Part shown: in pieces, positions 41,996 to 53,181 of the stretch | How the letters are laid out: every line of letters begins with the position of its first letter | How positions within the stretch are numbered: position 1 is the stretch's first letter | Assembly: GCA_030407085.1 (NCBI GenBank) | Contig: CM059582.1 | Span: 139,758,501 to 139,822,500 of the forward strand | DNA length: 64,000 bases | Source of the DNA: Trichopria drosophilae | Lineage: Eukaryota > Arthropoda > Insecta > Hymenoptera > Diapriidae | Reading direction: 5' to 3' | Notes under the pieces: model-generated | What the model was told of the DNA's origin: nothing | What the model saw: the letters and a program-made list of their open reading frames with translations, nothing else | Databases searched by the model: none | Translations under genes and position numbers: made by a program

Positions 41996-42869
41996 TATCG
42001 CTATACATTCGAGAGGGTAAACCGCGTCGCGAATAAAAGCGTTCGAAGGCAGCTAAAAACGCTGCAGTATTGTACGCACCGACGACCCCTAGATGTACTG
42101 CTCGCGACGCCATACATACGAAAATGCAGATATATACAGGGAATGCACGATACCCGCGACCGCCCGCCAAGCGCATCTTGACAGGGCCAGCGAAATCTAT
42201 GCCGCATTCCGCGAACGCACGTGAAGGATGGGTGACGCGCGCCGAAGGCAGTGAACCCATTATTTGAGAAGGAACCGCGGCTGCAAATCGAGCTCATCGA
42301 ACGCAGCGATTAACTTCGGATTTGACGGTTTTCTGTCCTTGTAATATCCACACTTGATCCCGCACAGTGCCTAGGGTAAGTGAGATACTACCATGAAGGC
42401 AGCTTAAGTGTGCTTGCCGGATGATTAATCGGGCGACATGCCCTGACGGTACTAAGATAGGGAATTTTTGCGCGAAAGATAGTTGTGTCAATGACAGATG
42501 ACCTCCCACGCGAAGCAGTCCGATGCTATCAAGAAATGGATTGAGCCGTTTGATTGAGCTCGTTTTGGAGAATTTTTGTCCTACTGAGAGATATCGTGAT
42601 CCATCAGGAGAGGGTGTGGCGCTAGCTAAAAGAGCTATCTCTTCTGGAAACGCCTCAGCTTGAAGCATGGCGAAGATGCGTACTTTGCGATTGTCTGATT
42701 CGTTAACACAGGGATCTGTCAAGTTTTTCCGTTTGAGCTTCCACATTCTAGGCCATCGAAGCACGAGACCTATCACACGACATAACCGAGGCCTGGTGGA
42801 AAATTGGCGAAATATCTCCGCAGTAGGAGTAGTATCTGCCTTAGAAGTCGTAACATGGAAAACCTGCAT
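41970..42869 (-). pseudogene. Bel/Pao integrase zinc-binding region and core
   Basis: ORF 42869-42294 carries the linker after RNase H and the zinc-binding part (GLLRVGGHLSL, then LIIRQAHLSCLHG and a downstream Cys near CVR), ending in a stop. In the same frame ORF 42260-41970 has GIDFAGPVKM with the first catalytic Asp and MYSDNGPNFRGA with the second. The ORFs in the other frame here are shadows. Confidence 0.86.
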
Positions 42870-42899
42870 TCGGTTCTCAAGCAGAGCGTTAGAGCAAAG

Positions 42900-44192
42900 T
42901 TACGAAGTAAGGGTCGGCCTTTCTTCTTCGGAAAGTTGCAACGACGAAGAACCTGACCACCATAATTGCGCTGAGTTGATTTCAGTCGCTGAGATACCTC
43001 GCGATGCCAAGTCGGCTGGGTTCTCAGTGCTGCATACATGACGCCAAGTTACGTCGGGTAATAAGGACTGGACTTCCGATACTTGATTGGCTACATACGT
43101 TTTCCATTGTGATGGAGCGCCCTGAAGCCAAGCGAGCACGATTGTCGCATCTGTCCAACATTGGACTTTAAAGTCAGTAAAGGTTGGGAGAGCTACGACT
43201 TGAGCTATGAGGCGCGCTAGCAACAATGCACCACACAGTTCCAGTCGTGAAATCGAAATCGTTTTGAGAGGGGCCACTCGCGTTTTTGCAACCAGCAGCG
43301 AAGTATGGGATTGTCCTGATGAGTCTATGCAGCGCACATAGACTACAGCAGCGTATGCCTTAGAGGACGCGTCAGAAAAGCCATGGAGTTCGCATTTTGT
43401 GGAAGAACCCATTCGTAGCCATCGTGGTATAGTGACTTGAGACAACGATGGTAGCTTCTCATGAAATGCGAGCCAGGTGGACGTCAATTCTGGCGCAAGT
43501 GGAGCGTCCCAATCGGGTGCACATTGCCACAATCTCTGCATGAAAATCTTCGCAGTTATTACTACAGGAGCAGTCCATCCCATGCTAACCCATTTTCGCA
43601 ATCTAAAATGAGCGAGCGAGAGCAACTCATTGAGCTCATTGCGAATCTGTTGAACTTCGTCTTCAGAGTCAGCTCCGAAGAGCGCATCGTCGACAAAGAA
43701 ATTGTTTAAAAGAGCGCTTTTTCCTTGAGGAAAACGGGAGCCTTCATCCTCCGCTAGTTGTCGGAGTACTCTTAAGGCTAAATACGGGGCGCTTGCAGTC
43801 CCGTACGTGACAGTGAGGAGTTGGAACTCCGAAACCTTTTCGTTTGGCGATGATCGCCAGAGAATACGCTGCAGATCCACGTCTCGTTCATCGACAAGGA
43901 TCTGGCGATACATCTTGGCTATGTCGGCCGCCACAACATATCGATGGGTGCGCCATTGCACGTGCAACGTCGACAGATTAGTCTGCAATGTGGGACCGGT
44001 GTATTGCAGATCGTTCAATGAGTATCCAGTAGTAGACTGGGCAGAAGCGTTAAAGACCACGCGAGTTTTTGTGGTCACGCTGGTCGCCTTAACTACGGCG
44101 TGATGCGGTAGATAGACGACAGTAGATAAAAAGCGGGTAGCGGGTGCAAGACGCATATGACGCAGCGTTGCATATTCGTCAATGAAATCCAT
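42900..44192 (-). pseudogene. Bel/Pao reverse transcriptase and RNase H
   Basis: The 430-codon open stretch holds the RT blocks TRVVFNASA and SLNDLQYTGP, VVAADIAKMYRQI, and NNFFVDDALFG at the active site (FVDD). The RNase H follows with LHGFSDASSKAYA, ISRLELCGALLLARL, CWTDATIVLAWL and NPADLASRG. It runs to a stop at 42900, after which the same frame continues into the integrase. It is preceded in the same frame by the protease C-terminal ORF. The frame is unusually long for this window, so decay is recent or slow. Confidence 0.9.
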
Positions 44193-44228
44193 ATATTCTT
44201 GACGTTGCGACGGATGTGATAAGAGCTT

Positions 44229-45073
44229 TCATTCTACGCTTTGCAAGCAGCAAAGAGCACGAGCACGTGTATCACCTATCGTGACCTGAGTAGAGTGCTT
44301 TATGGGAATACGGACAATGTACTGTCCGGTCGACGCCCGAGAGTGAGAATTAATAAAATGCTGCTCGCAGCACTTGTCCTCTTCAGACAACAACGAAGGA
44401 CTTGTCAACTCCTCAATTTCCCAAAACCGGGACAAAGATGCGTTTAGCTCTTTAAATTCTTGAGCATGATGGGTGTAGGCGTGTGACACTTTAACGGACG
44501 GATTATCGACAGAGTTGTCGCAATGAGTGGCGCTAACGCCTGAAAGAATCCACCCTAAGACGGTGTTCTTTGCCACCGGTTCATCGCGTCTACCGCGTCG
44601 TATACCCTCCCGAAGCGCGTATGGGTAAACATCAGCACCTATGAATGCCATTATCTTGGTATCGGCGGTGGGCTCACCATCGGCGAGATCAAGATTTTGA
44701 ATATGAGGCCAGTGCGTTAGCGGAAATCGAAACTTCGGTACATAAGAGGTCAGGCTGTCAACTACAAGGGCATCTGATGACAGTCGGACATCCTTATTAC
44801 TGCGTCCGTATGGCAAACTCCTGTAATCTTCACATTTTCGTTGTATGAACGAGTGCGTAACGCGTCGGCAACTTCTTGCGTAATGAACGTGCGGGTTGAT
44901 CCAGGATCAAGTAAGGCACGCAGTTTTACTGTGCGTTGAGCAGCCGCTATTACGACTATCCAGGCTATGGCCAGTATTACGTTGGAATTGCTCCGAACCG
45001 TACTCAAATGAGTTTGGACTAAATTGACATCCGAATCTTCGATACTGGTGGTTGCTTTGGGAGAAGTCGCCAC
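44229..45073 (-). pseudogene. Bel/Pao protease and connection to RT
   Basis: ORF 45073-44762 holds LRALLDPGSTRTFIT, the active-site loop of the Bel protease (DUF1758 type). After a frame change, 44816-44229 gives the second half with FIGADVYPYAL and NTVLGWILSG, the highly conserved Bel block linking protease to RT. Confidence 0.86.
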
Positions 45074-45120
45074 AGGTGCTTTTGAATATTGCGTTGCATC
45101 ATGGAGAAGCGAGTGGTGCT

Positions 45121-45408
45121 TTAAGGAGCATGCATGCAGGTTCTCTCGCTTTTACATTGCTTTGCGCTGTGAAACGCAAACAAACAATTTATGCATAATT
45201 TATTTTTCTTAATTATGTTCCATTTATCAGAAAGCGACATATCAGCGAATTTCGAACACTTATAAATAGAACGTGTTGCGTCACATAGCATGCATCTTAA
45301 AGTAGTGTTTTTTCCCGCAGTTGCATGAAGGACCTGAGCACGGGAGGTGGAAGTGGATTTTATTCGCGGCTGCGAATTAGAACTAGTCGTTTTTATTAAT
45401 TTTCTCAA
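45121..45408 (-). pseudogene. Bel/Pao gag zinc knuckles
   Basis: The ORF reads CMLCDATRSIYKC then, some 22 residues later, LCINCLFAFHSAKQC, a C-x2-C-x4-H-x4-C knuckle, and closes with a Cys-containing tail. Paired knuckles at this place are the Bel/Pao pattern. Confidence 0.82.
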
Positions 45409-46278
45409 AACCGGAGGTGGCCTCTAGCGAACGAATTTTGGCGCTTAAAAAGTCGTGAAGGTTCTGAAAAGTTGCATAGGCATCACCTTCCAAAGAAAAA
45501 TCCCATGCCTCTCTCGTCCCGCGGTCGAGTCGTTGCGCAATTATAAAGGTAGCAATGTCATCAGAAATAGGTTGTTCCAATTTAGTTAAAGCGTCTAAAG
45601 ATTCTTGTACTGAATCTAAGAGTCGCCGCAGTTCTGACGGAGAGTTTTCGCGTGAAACGGCTTTTATCGAAAATATATTCGATAAATGAACGTGTAAAAG
45701 CCGACGTTTATTTTCATATCGACTAACTAACAGTTTCCACGCGAGAGCATAATTTTCTGCGGTGACAGAAACGTTTTTTAACAAATTCGCGGCCTCGCCG
45801 TCGAGGCATGACTTGAGATAATACAAGCGTTGAAACGAATCAAACGAATTATCATTCACGATTAACGCGGTAAAATGATCGCGGAATTCGATCCAATCCG
45901 TATAGATTCCCGAAAACCTCGGCAATTTAATTGCAGGTACATGCGTGCGAGTTCGATGACAATCTACGTGACCTTGAGCCGGAACAGGTGCAGGAGCAGG
46001 AGCCGATGACATCGATGCAGTTGTAATGCTGATAACGGTTGCAAGATCAGCACACGTATCAGCGTATGTGTCCTCAGAATTGCCAAAGAAATCATCCATG
46101 AAATACTCATGATCGGCACATAATGGTTCAGTCTTGAACGACACCATGGATTCATGTCGGATTGACATTTGATCCCACTTGATGCGAATGAATCCGTTTG
46201 GAGGTTTATCAGCTGTACGAATTGCGCGTACTCATCAGTGACCTCCCCAGAATTCCTCGTAATCGGCATGATTTTCAT
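45383..46278 (-). pseudogene. Bel/Pao gag capsid region (DUF1759-type)
   Basis: ORF 46168-45383 contains LPRFSGIYTDWIEFRDHF, the defining gag block, followed by LYYLKSCLDGEAANLL and AWKLLVSRYENKR, all conserved in this family. The probable start is slightly upstream, at MPITRNSGEVTDE near 46268 in another frame, so one frameshift lies at about 46165. Confidence 0.85.
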
Positions 46279-46528
46279 AAATAATTGAGAAGAATCGGAA
46301 TCGAATCAAAATTCTGTCCGAACAGTGAATTCGGAGCGATGCAAAAATTGCTCGAATTTGATTGCGTTTGGGAGCGTGTTCTCGAGCTCGGTGCTGTCGT
46401 CGCACGGGGAGTCTCGAGACTGACGGTTTGGTGGTGCGATGCGCGGAGATTGCGGAGGGGCACTCGGTCTCGGTGCCTATCGTATACGACCAAGGCGTGG
46501 CGCCGCGGTAATCGCCTCCAAATTGATT
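46279..46528 (-). other. Leader of the nested Bel/Pao element
   Basis: Non-coding stretch between the first gag codons and the Gypsy sequence. TGGTCGAATCAATTTGG on the minus strand at 46511-46528 starts like a primer site, but I could not match it to a known tRNA end, and no LTR adjoins it. Confidence 0.35.
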
Positions 46529-48035
46529 CGACCAGGTAGAACATCGATTTCGGTAGTCTGGATCGTCTAATTTATTATTTGTGAAGTTACTGGCTCTTCC
46601 CGGTGAAGTACCGATGCTGGTTACTGGCTCAATAATATGAACTTTCTTTTTCGGTGTTGTTTCAGTTCTTTTTACTTTATTTCATGATCGGGTGATTTCC
46701 GTTTCGGTATCGGAATCCATCTGGGTGGTTAGATTTTTTTCTTTCTGGAGAGTACTATTTCTAATTGCGAATGCTGGACTGAATGAGCTTTTCTTTCGTG
46801 ATTCTATTTTATTTTGATTTTTTTCAAATCTATCGGTATACGCGAGATCTGGTGCGACTTTATTCGTGACGGTATCAGACGTCATTGCCCCTCGTTTACA
46901 TGCCACGAATCTATAATATTCCCGCGCTAGTTGTTCTAATTCGTATAATTTAGCGAAATCCTGAAATCGAATATACTTTCGATATTTCTCCTGTAATCCG
47001 GATAATGCTAATTTATCTTGATAATTCGGATCGAATGGGGGATTCATGCGATCGAACATGGCTCGTAACGCTGTAAGATAGTTTAGGGCCCATTCTTTTG
47101 GTCCCTGTACCCATTGTCGAGCTTCTTCTCTTAAAGCTTCTTGGTAATTGTAGCGACCATACCGTTGTCGAAAATCGTATAAGAAATCGCACCATGAACC
47201 CTATGTCTGTTTATGTAACCGAAACCACGGTAAGGCTTCTCCCTTTAATAAGTAAGGTAAACAGGTTAGGACTTCACGACCTGTCACATTCGTTGCTTCT
47301 TGACATTCCTCGATTCGCAATAAGAATTCCTCCGCCGGTTCACCAGGTTTACCGGAAAAATCGATATTCCAACGCGACACTATTTCCCACACCGGCTTCG
47401 TGTGATAATGTATTTGGGGTACCATATAAGTACTGGCATTCGGTAGGCGGTGGAGGTATTAGCGGTGATGGAGTTCGATCGACGTGATGGCGATTTTGGG
47501 GCCTGTCTTCATTTTCCGCGCTCCTAAAGTCGTCCTCCTTTTGGAAAGTATTCGTATTTCGCTGGATCGAATGGCGTCGATTTTCTTCGCGTGGTGGGAA
47601 ATCTTTCTTTCGCGCTCCATTCGCGCGGTGAACGTCGTCGCGCGGTGAACGTCGTCGTTCGGTAACCCTTCCCCGTGTCGAGAATCGAAAATCATTGCAG
47701 CTCAATCGACTGTCTTCGCGCTCAGGATCCTCGCGCGTCGAGAAATGATTCCCCCTCAAGGCGTTTTCATTTTCTGGATATCGGGAATCTTGGCCACCGG
47801 TACTTCGACGACCTTCTCGATTTTCTAAATCCTTACCTCTCCGACGCGTAATAAATCTATCTCTAGGTATTTCCTCACCAGAGCAATCTATATTTTCCAA
47901 TTCTTTATCCAATTTTTTTCTTAAATTATCTATTGCTTCCCCACTTGCTCCATTAAAATCGATATCATCATTTTCCATATCGTTATTAACTTGGTTACTC
48001 TTTCGGGACTTGAAAAAATTAAAAAAATTTGCCAC
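46529..48035 (-). pseudogene. Gypsy gag of the outer element, broken
   Basis: ORF 48035-47349 starts MANFFNFFKSRKSNQ and is an Arg/Glu/Asp-rich, disordered N-terminus. ORF 47425-47201 has WNIDFSGKPGEPAEEFLLR and LTCLPYLLKGEALPWF, the retrotransposon-gag capsid. ORF 47059-46682 continues with NYQDKLALSGLQ and a Lys-rich stretch. Further minus-strand coding-like sequence ends near 46529 with a single Cys before the Bel boundary, so the zinc knuckle is missing. Two frameshifts and stops break the gene. Confidence 0.78.
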
Positions 48036-48483
48036 GGTAACGACATTTTTAATTCGGAATGTTTAAATTTATGAACTTATCTCTATCACTACTATTTTCT
48101 TTTTATTAATTATTGTAATTTGTTTTCAAATTATCATATCCGCGCCTCTTATATTTCTATAATGCTTATACATTTTTCGCCCGATTACTAACATACATAC
48201 TACTACGACCCAAATCGAATATAAACTTATTCCTAATATAATTTCATTTATTTTTTTTTCATTCAACATTATGCTTATTTGCCAAAGTACCACGGTATAT
48301 TTTATCCGCCAGTAATATTATATACAATAAAAATTTTAAAAGCACATACATTATTAACTTCCAATACCGTACTAGTATTAGATCAATTTCATCGTAATTT
48401 TGCATTTCCTTTATTTTTTTAGCATTGAACTTTCTAATTTCCTATTATCTATCAAACGCTCAAACGATATTTCATACATATCT
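48036..48483 (-). other. Gypsy leader region, LTR mostly lost
   Basis: About 450 bp of AT-rich sequence between the gag start and the 26-bp LTR remnant. No primer site was recognised. The 5' LTR appears to have lost all but its first 26 bp. Confidence 0.4.
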
Positions 48484-48509
48484 GGGGAACATCGAAATAA
48501 CCCGTTACA
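48484..48509 (-). repeat. 5' LTR remnant of the Gypsy element
   Basis: 26 bp matching the outer start of the LTR at 37545-37570, with one difference. The next bases outwards belong to the older Gypsy element at 48542-50101. Confidence 0.6.
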
Positions 48510-48541
48510 ATACATAAATTATTATTTATTAATAGGCATTA

Positions 48542-48868
48542 TTAGTTTAATTGTACTATTTCTATTATACGTGAGGTGTCCGTCGTTGGTTTCAGTCTCG
48601 TCGGGTGTTGAGGTTGTGTAGGTTGGGGTGGTTGGTGTCGAGGTTGTAGCTTGACTATAGCCGTGATTCTCTTCACCTCTGTTTTTTCTTGCATAATTTT
48701 GTCTAATTTTTTAAGGTATCTCAGACCCTTTTGAAGCCTTACTTCCTTCAGTTTTTTGTCGTGAGCTTCTATAATTTTCAGAATTTGTTCCGTTAGTTGA
48801 TATATATAATATGCTTGCGTCAGACGCTTTTTTTCCAGTAGTTGTAATTCTTGGATTTTGTTTGACAC
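48542..48868 (-). pseudogene. Possible gag N-terminal fragment of a third Gypsy-type element
   Basis: A 108-codon ORF with a strongly helical, coiled-coil-like first half (KIQELQLLEKKRLTQ, IMQEKTEVKRI) and a Pro/Gln-rich second half. It lies on the minus strand downstream of an LTR (49428-50101) and primer-site-like sequence, the place of gag. I do not recognise a conserved gag motif. The stop at 48542 is 30 bp from the point where the other Gypsy element begins. Confidence 0.4.
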
Positions 48869-49427
48869 TGTGAAAATGAAACAAACAATAAATTAGTTCC
48901 CGTTTATTATTGTATCGGTTCTGAATCGCCGTGCTCTTTAGACGTCTGTTCTCTTTTGTAAAAGAGAAAAGTCCAAGGAGAGAATTGTCCCCCTTACTAA
49001 GAAGGTTTGGTCAACCTCCGTAAAACTGCGACTTAGTTCCGTTTATGTTAATTCGAACCTCCGTTTTTCTCTTTATGTTAATATTAATTCCTTGCTAAGA
49101 AGGTTATCAATGAAGAGTTGATCCCTTTGCTATAGAAAGTTTGATCAAAACTTTTAAGAGAAAAAGGGCATTAGTTTGACATTTATCGTTAATAAAAATG
49201 ATTTACTATTTTATTGCTACGCAAGAAATAATATTGAAAAAGAGCGATCTTTATTTTTTTTTTGGTTACTATTATTATTATTATTTTTTTTTTGAAAATA
49301 CAATGAGAAAATTATTTATTTGAGCCGCCAGTCAGCAAAGCCTTTGCAGGTAGGGTAGGGGTGTTATGGTTCAAGTCTTTCTCCCGAAAGGTATAGGTTC
49401 TCGCTTGAATTACGCTGTCACCATTTT
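48869..49427 (-). other. Leader of the third Gypsy-type element
   Basis: Non-coding. Immediately inside the LTR, on the minus strand, AAAATGGTGACAGCG (49409-49427) looks like a primer binding site starting TGGTGACAGCG. The rest contains short imperfect repeats around AAGAAGGTT(T/A)-type words at 48998 and 49098. Confidence 0.45.
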
Positions 49428-50101
49428 TGTTACGTCCAAATGAGCTGAAAAAAAACCCATATGAAGACGTGGAAAGGACGAGTCTACCAAAAGGTAGACT
49501 TCGGGTTGTGGAGGATGGCGTGGGCTATTATACTAAATTGGGAAAAAGATGAACACAAATAAATAACAAGTATGGTAAGTAAAAATGTTTTTTATTTAGT
49601 AAGATTGGCGTAAATACAGGTTTCGGCTGCGGAGGCTGGATTTATAGATGAGAGAAGGAACGTGGAAAGTGGGTGGGTCGGTTCGTCGAAAAAGTTCCTC
49701 CGGGGAGGGAAGTGGAGCAGTTGGAAAAGGTGGATGGAAGGAGCAAGTAGAGCTGGATCGGGATGGGCCCAAAATCAAGAGTGGGTTGGGGGGAGGAGGC
49801 GTGGGTTGACCCGCGCCCTCTGCTGCTTCGGCGGCGATGGCTCTGGTGGCTTTCAAGATTGCCGGATTCCGAACGGGGTAAAAATTACGGGGCTTAGTTT
49901 TCCTCACTGAAAAAAAAAATGCTGAGAAAAAGAATGGGGTAGCGAGATTGGTTTTGTTAGGGGTGGTTAGTGATCAGGAGGAGGTGAGATCCTTATAACT
50001 ATATCCCGGTTAGGCGGAAAAGGAAAGAAAAATTAAAAAGAAATAATTAAAGAAGGGGAGGCTTAAAATGCCCAAAAGAATTATACAGGGGTGACCTAAC
50101 A
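49428..50101 (-). repeat. Putative 5' LTR of the third Gypsy-type element
   Basis: A 674-bp segment with TGTTA...TAACA ends, followed on the minus strand by four bases and a TGGTGACAGCG primer-site-like sequence. Features fitting an LTR are GTTATAAGGATCTC (possible TATA) near 50000 and an AATAAA-rich zone at 49560-49590. The partner LTR is not in the window, so the call rests on structure only. Confidence 0.5.
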
Positions 50102-51364
50102 GTCCCTACTTATACTTGCGACCGGATGATGATCGGAACTCCCCGGTTCGTCATTCGGAGAATGATGCCGCGAGAATTACTATCATCACTTAAAAGATAA
50201 AATAATAAAAAATAAATATTAATATAAATAAATATTTGCTAAGGTATGGTTCCTCCCTTATCTACAAAAAAAAGAAATATTGCAGTGAACCAACACGTTC
50301 GTCTAAAGTTGGGGAGGATGGTGGATGGGAATTGAGTTCGGGGTTTTTTATTTTCTTTTATTCATATACTAACTTTTTTGTGTGTCGATGCTGTCTCTGG
50401 GTGCCGGGCTGATGCCTGAAGGTGCTGAGATTTTCGGAAAAAATTCTCTCTATCCTTCTGAGTCTGAGTTGATTATTAGCAGTGCGGTTATATTAATATA
50501 TGATCTCCCCCGACTCCGAATTTCGGGATTGATAAACGGGATAATCTGGAAGAGTAGATTTATGGGAAAAGTCGGGATATTTCGGTGATGTTTTTAGCCT
50601 CCACTGATTCCGATTAGATATCTTGATTCATGTGATAGATTTTTTTAGATGCTTGACCGTAGAAGAAATGAATATCATAGTATGCGTCGGATTAAAATAG
50701 TTTCGATTAATTACATGAGAGTCGAGTTTTCTCAAGTGAGCCACCAAAAATCGACCATTCGAATTTTATGTTTTTTTTTTTTGCAAATTCTTAAAGGTTT
50801 ATATGTTAAAATTAATATCCTAAAATATTTTTGAAAATTTTCAATTTTTGTAAAAGTTATAAACAAATTAATTTTTATAGGACTTTTTTTTTAAACAGCT
50901 ATTCCTCAGAAATGAATTGATAAAAATTAATGAAATTTTGTGGAGATATTCACAGATGCATACAAAAAACAATGTTATAACAAATTTTTCTGAAAAACTA
51001 ACAATTGTTTATAAGAAATTACATTTTTATATATTTACATTATTATATAATAGAAAATATATAACAAGCGTTTAATCGTTGCCGCATAGGCGCGGTCGCA
51101 GCGCTCCACGCATCCGCGCCACGCCAGTCTGCTGGTATTTTTTAACTTTGACTTACACGCTATAAATACACACATTTTTAAGATTTTCTTATTTTATTAA
51201 CTAAGAAATGTACAATTATTTAGTTAGTCTCAATACTATAGTTTTAGTATCACTAAAAGCACCGTACATTTTCACAATTCCACGATAAACAAATGCCAAT
51301 CTCGAGTAAGCATGCATAAACTTGCATACTAGCTTTCATAATCGATCGTATTTATCAAACTTGT
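50102..51364. other. Stretch without recognisable genes
   Basis: AT-rich with a GC-richer island at 50270-50600 that has no coding motif, long A/T runs at 50760-51060, and a short GC-rich patch CGCATAGGCGCGGTCGCAG at 51083. Nothing assigned. Confidence 0.35.
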
Positions 51365-51617
51365 GCGCCTTGATATGAAAATAACTATTTCGATATATCT
51401 AAAAGATGTCTTATAGTATCTAAAAGATATCCGTCAGAGATCTTTTCGACTCTTTCAAGATATCTTTGACGAATTATATGTATATATATTGTATATATAA
51501 GATCATAATGATACAGACAGTAATTAGTAAAACACTGTAAACATGTAATATCCATCGAATAGTCTATTACAATACAAGTGCTTGAAGGAAGTGTTTCGCA
51601 ACTTTTATTTATTAATA
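51365..51617. repeat. Dispersed composite repeat, left part of a split copy
   Basis: Matches 32492-32793 (TTGATATGAAAATAACTATT through AACTTTTATTTATTAATA) with a shorter TA-rich centre. It is cut by the CsRn1-type element at 51618 and resumes at 57250. Confidence 0.9.
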
Positions 51618-52418
51618 TTTAGTGTTTTGAGGTGTCTATAATAATTTTGAATTCTTTATTAAGTAGAGAAAAATAATAACTATTTATTAGACAGTTATAC
51701 ATAATAATTAATACATTAACGCCGGTTTCGTTTTGGTGAATCGGATGACCGGTGTATCAAAAAGTTTTCGGCAGACTTCTCGCAGTCTTGCTTTCTTTCG
51801 TGTTATACGAAGTGCCGGTGGCATCCCTGGCGGTGTATGCGGTGAGAAGGTGGTGTTATCGGGTGGAGTAGCCGTGATAGCCGGGACCTGAAGATGTAGG
51901 TTTCCGCTATCCGCGGCCGGTGGACCTGGATGCTGCTTCTCGCCCCCTCTTGTAATTCGGACCGCCGTGCAGACCCTGAGACGAGGTCGGAAGATGAAAT
52001 TCGTCTGTGTTGTCCGGCCTGCGGTGGTGAAGATTGATGGAGCCGGATGCTGACTGGTTTCCGCCTAGTGTGTCGGGGGTTGCATCCGCTGTCTAAAGGA
52101 AGGATAGAAAAAGAGCCAAAAAAGTTTATCGCCGGAATTTGCTTCCTTAATTCCCTGGTGGGAAAGGCGATGTTGGAGAAAGCTTCTCCTGTGCTCGACT
52201 GACGCAAAAAATGTCGATCGAGCAGAAGCTGGTTTGATCGTCCCAGTGAATTCCTTGTGACTACTGGAGAACGCACTTCTCTTGTGGACTTGAGCCCCTG
52301 TAAAGTCGACGTTGGGCAACCCGCCATACACATATGTATGCGCGGTTGTCGTTCATCACGGGGTTGAATAGTACTTGTTAATGATGCTTTCAAGTAGCGT
52401 ATGTATATGGACGCTACA
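51618..52418 (-). repeat. 3' LTR of the CsRn1-type element
   Basis: Plus strand TTTAGTGTTTTGAGG to GGACGCTACA. ORFs of about 190 codons inside it (on both strands in both LTRs) are shadows; they recur in both LTRs because the LTRs are duplicates. Confidence 0.93.
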
Positions 52419-53181
52419 GTACCCCCCCGGGAGTGATTAACGAGTTGATTTGTAAGCGGTCTGGAAATCGGATTTTTCTTCCTGAGCGTGTCGTCGTGAG
52501 TGTCGCTTGATTCTGTGGTACTGGTATGTCCCGATTGTTATCTTCTCGTGCCATTACATAAGTTGACTTCAAGCGGTCGATGGAGACTGCACAATTCTTT
52601 CCTCCGCGTTTGATCGTGAAGAATTTATCGTTCTTCTTGATGACTTCGTAAGGTCCGTCGTATGGTCTTTGTAGTGGACCGCCCACAGCGTCATTCCTAA
52701 CAAAAACCTGTGACGAATCGTTGAGTTCTTTGTAGATGAAAGTGTGGGTCTGACCGTGTCTCGTTCCTAGAATGGCTCGTATTTGTTGCATTTTCTTTCT
52801 TAGGCGGGTGCAGAGATCTTCTGCTGTTGGCGCTTTGCTGTGACTCTCGATGAAGAAATCTGCTGGTAGCTTCAGAGTTTGGCCGTAGACGAGCTCTGCT
52901 CTCGATGCATGTAAGTCTTCTTTCCACGCGGCTCGAATACCGAGTAGAACCACTGGGAGTACTTCTGTCCAGTTGTCTGTTATATGACACTTGACAGCTG
53001 CTTTTAACTGCCGGTGGAAACGTTCGACCATGCCATTGGCTGCTGGATGGTAAGCTGTGGTGCGTACGCGTTTGATACCCATCATTTTGTTGAGGGCGAA
53101 AAACAGATCAGCCTCAAATTTGGTCCGTGGTAATGCGGTCTGGAACGCCGAATCTTGCGATCCAATTGTTGAAAAATGCAC
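52414..53181 (-). pseudogene. CsRn1-type integrase, Glu part and C-terminal module
   Basis: The 255-codon frame follows the integrase core after a one-base shift. It has TAYHPAANGMVERFHRQLK with the catalytic Glu, LGIRAAWKEDLHASRAELVYG, and the C-terminal module with PYDGPYEVIKKNDKF and SIDRLK. It extends to the polypurine tract, the last codons reaching the LTR edge, an economical layout common in this clade. Confidence 0.9.
52419..52433 (-). promoter_or_regulatory. Polypurine tract of the CsRn1-type element
   Basis: The minus strand reads CTCCCGGGGGGGTAC directly before the LTR start TGTAGCGTCC. It overlaps the end of the integrase frame. Confidence 0.85.

Larger units (their letters stand above)
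40597..46528 (-). mobile_element. Bel/Pao element nested in the Gypsy element, 5' LTR missing
   Basis: On the minus strand it carries gag, paired zinc knuckles, protease, reverse transcriptase, RNase H, integrase and tail, followed by a polypurine tract and a 576-bp LTR (40597-41172) with TGTTGCG...CGCAACA ends. No copy of that LTR is found near the 5' side (46.3-46.7 kb). The flanking Gypsy sequence also lacks its protease N-terminus, so a deletion probably removed the 5' LTR together with some Gypsy DNA. The 46528 limit is approximate. Confidence 0.75.
37539..48509 (-). mobile_element. Ty3/Gypsy element, degraded, carrying a nested Bel/Pao element
   Basis: Minus-strand order: 5' LTR remnant (48509-48484), gag (48035-46682), an interruption by a Bel/Pao element (46528-40597), the end of protease (40590-40129), reverse transcriptase, RNase H, integrase (40084 to 37769), polypurine tract (37592-37571) and 3' LTR start (37570). 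The shared LTR start TGTAACGGGTTAT(A/T)TCGATG at 37570 and 48509 links the two outer ends. No envelope gene is present. Coding parts are split by stops and frameshifts. Confidence 0.82.

Noticed and set aside
46511..46528. Primer binding site for the nested Bel element
   Set aside because: The sequence starts TGG but its complement does not correspond to a tRNA 3' end that I know, and no LTR adjoins it.
51803..52393. 196-codon minus-strand ORF and its 191-codon twin at 56589-57164
   Set aside because: They are the same LTR sequence read twice; no protein motif is present.
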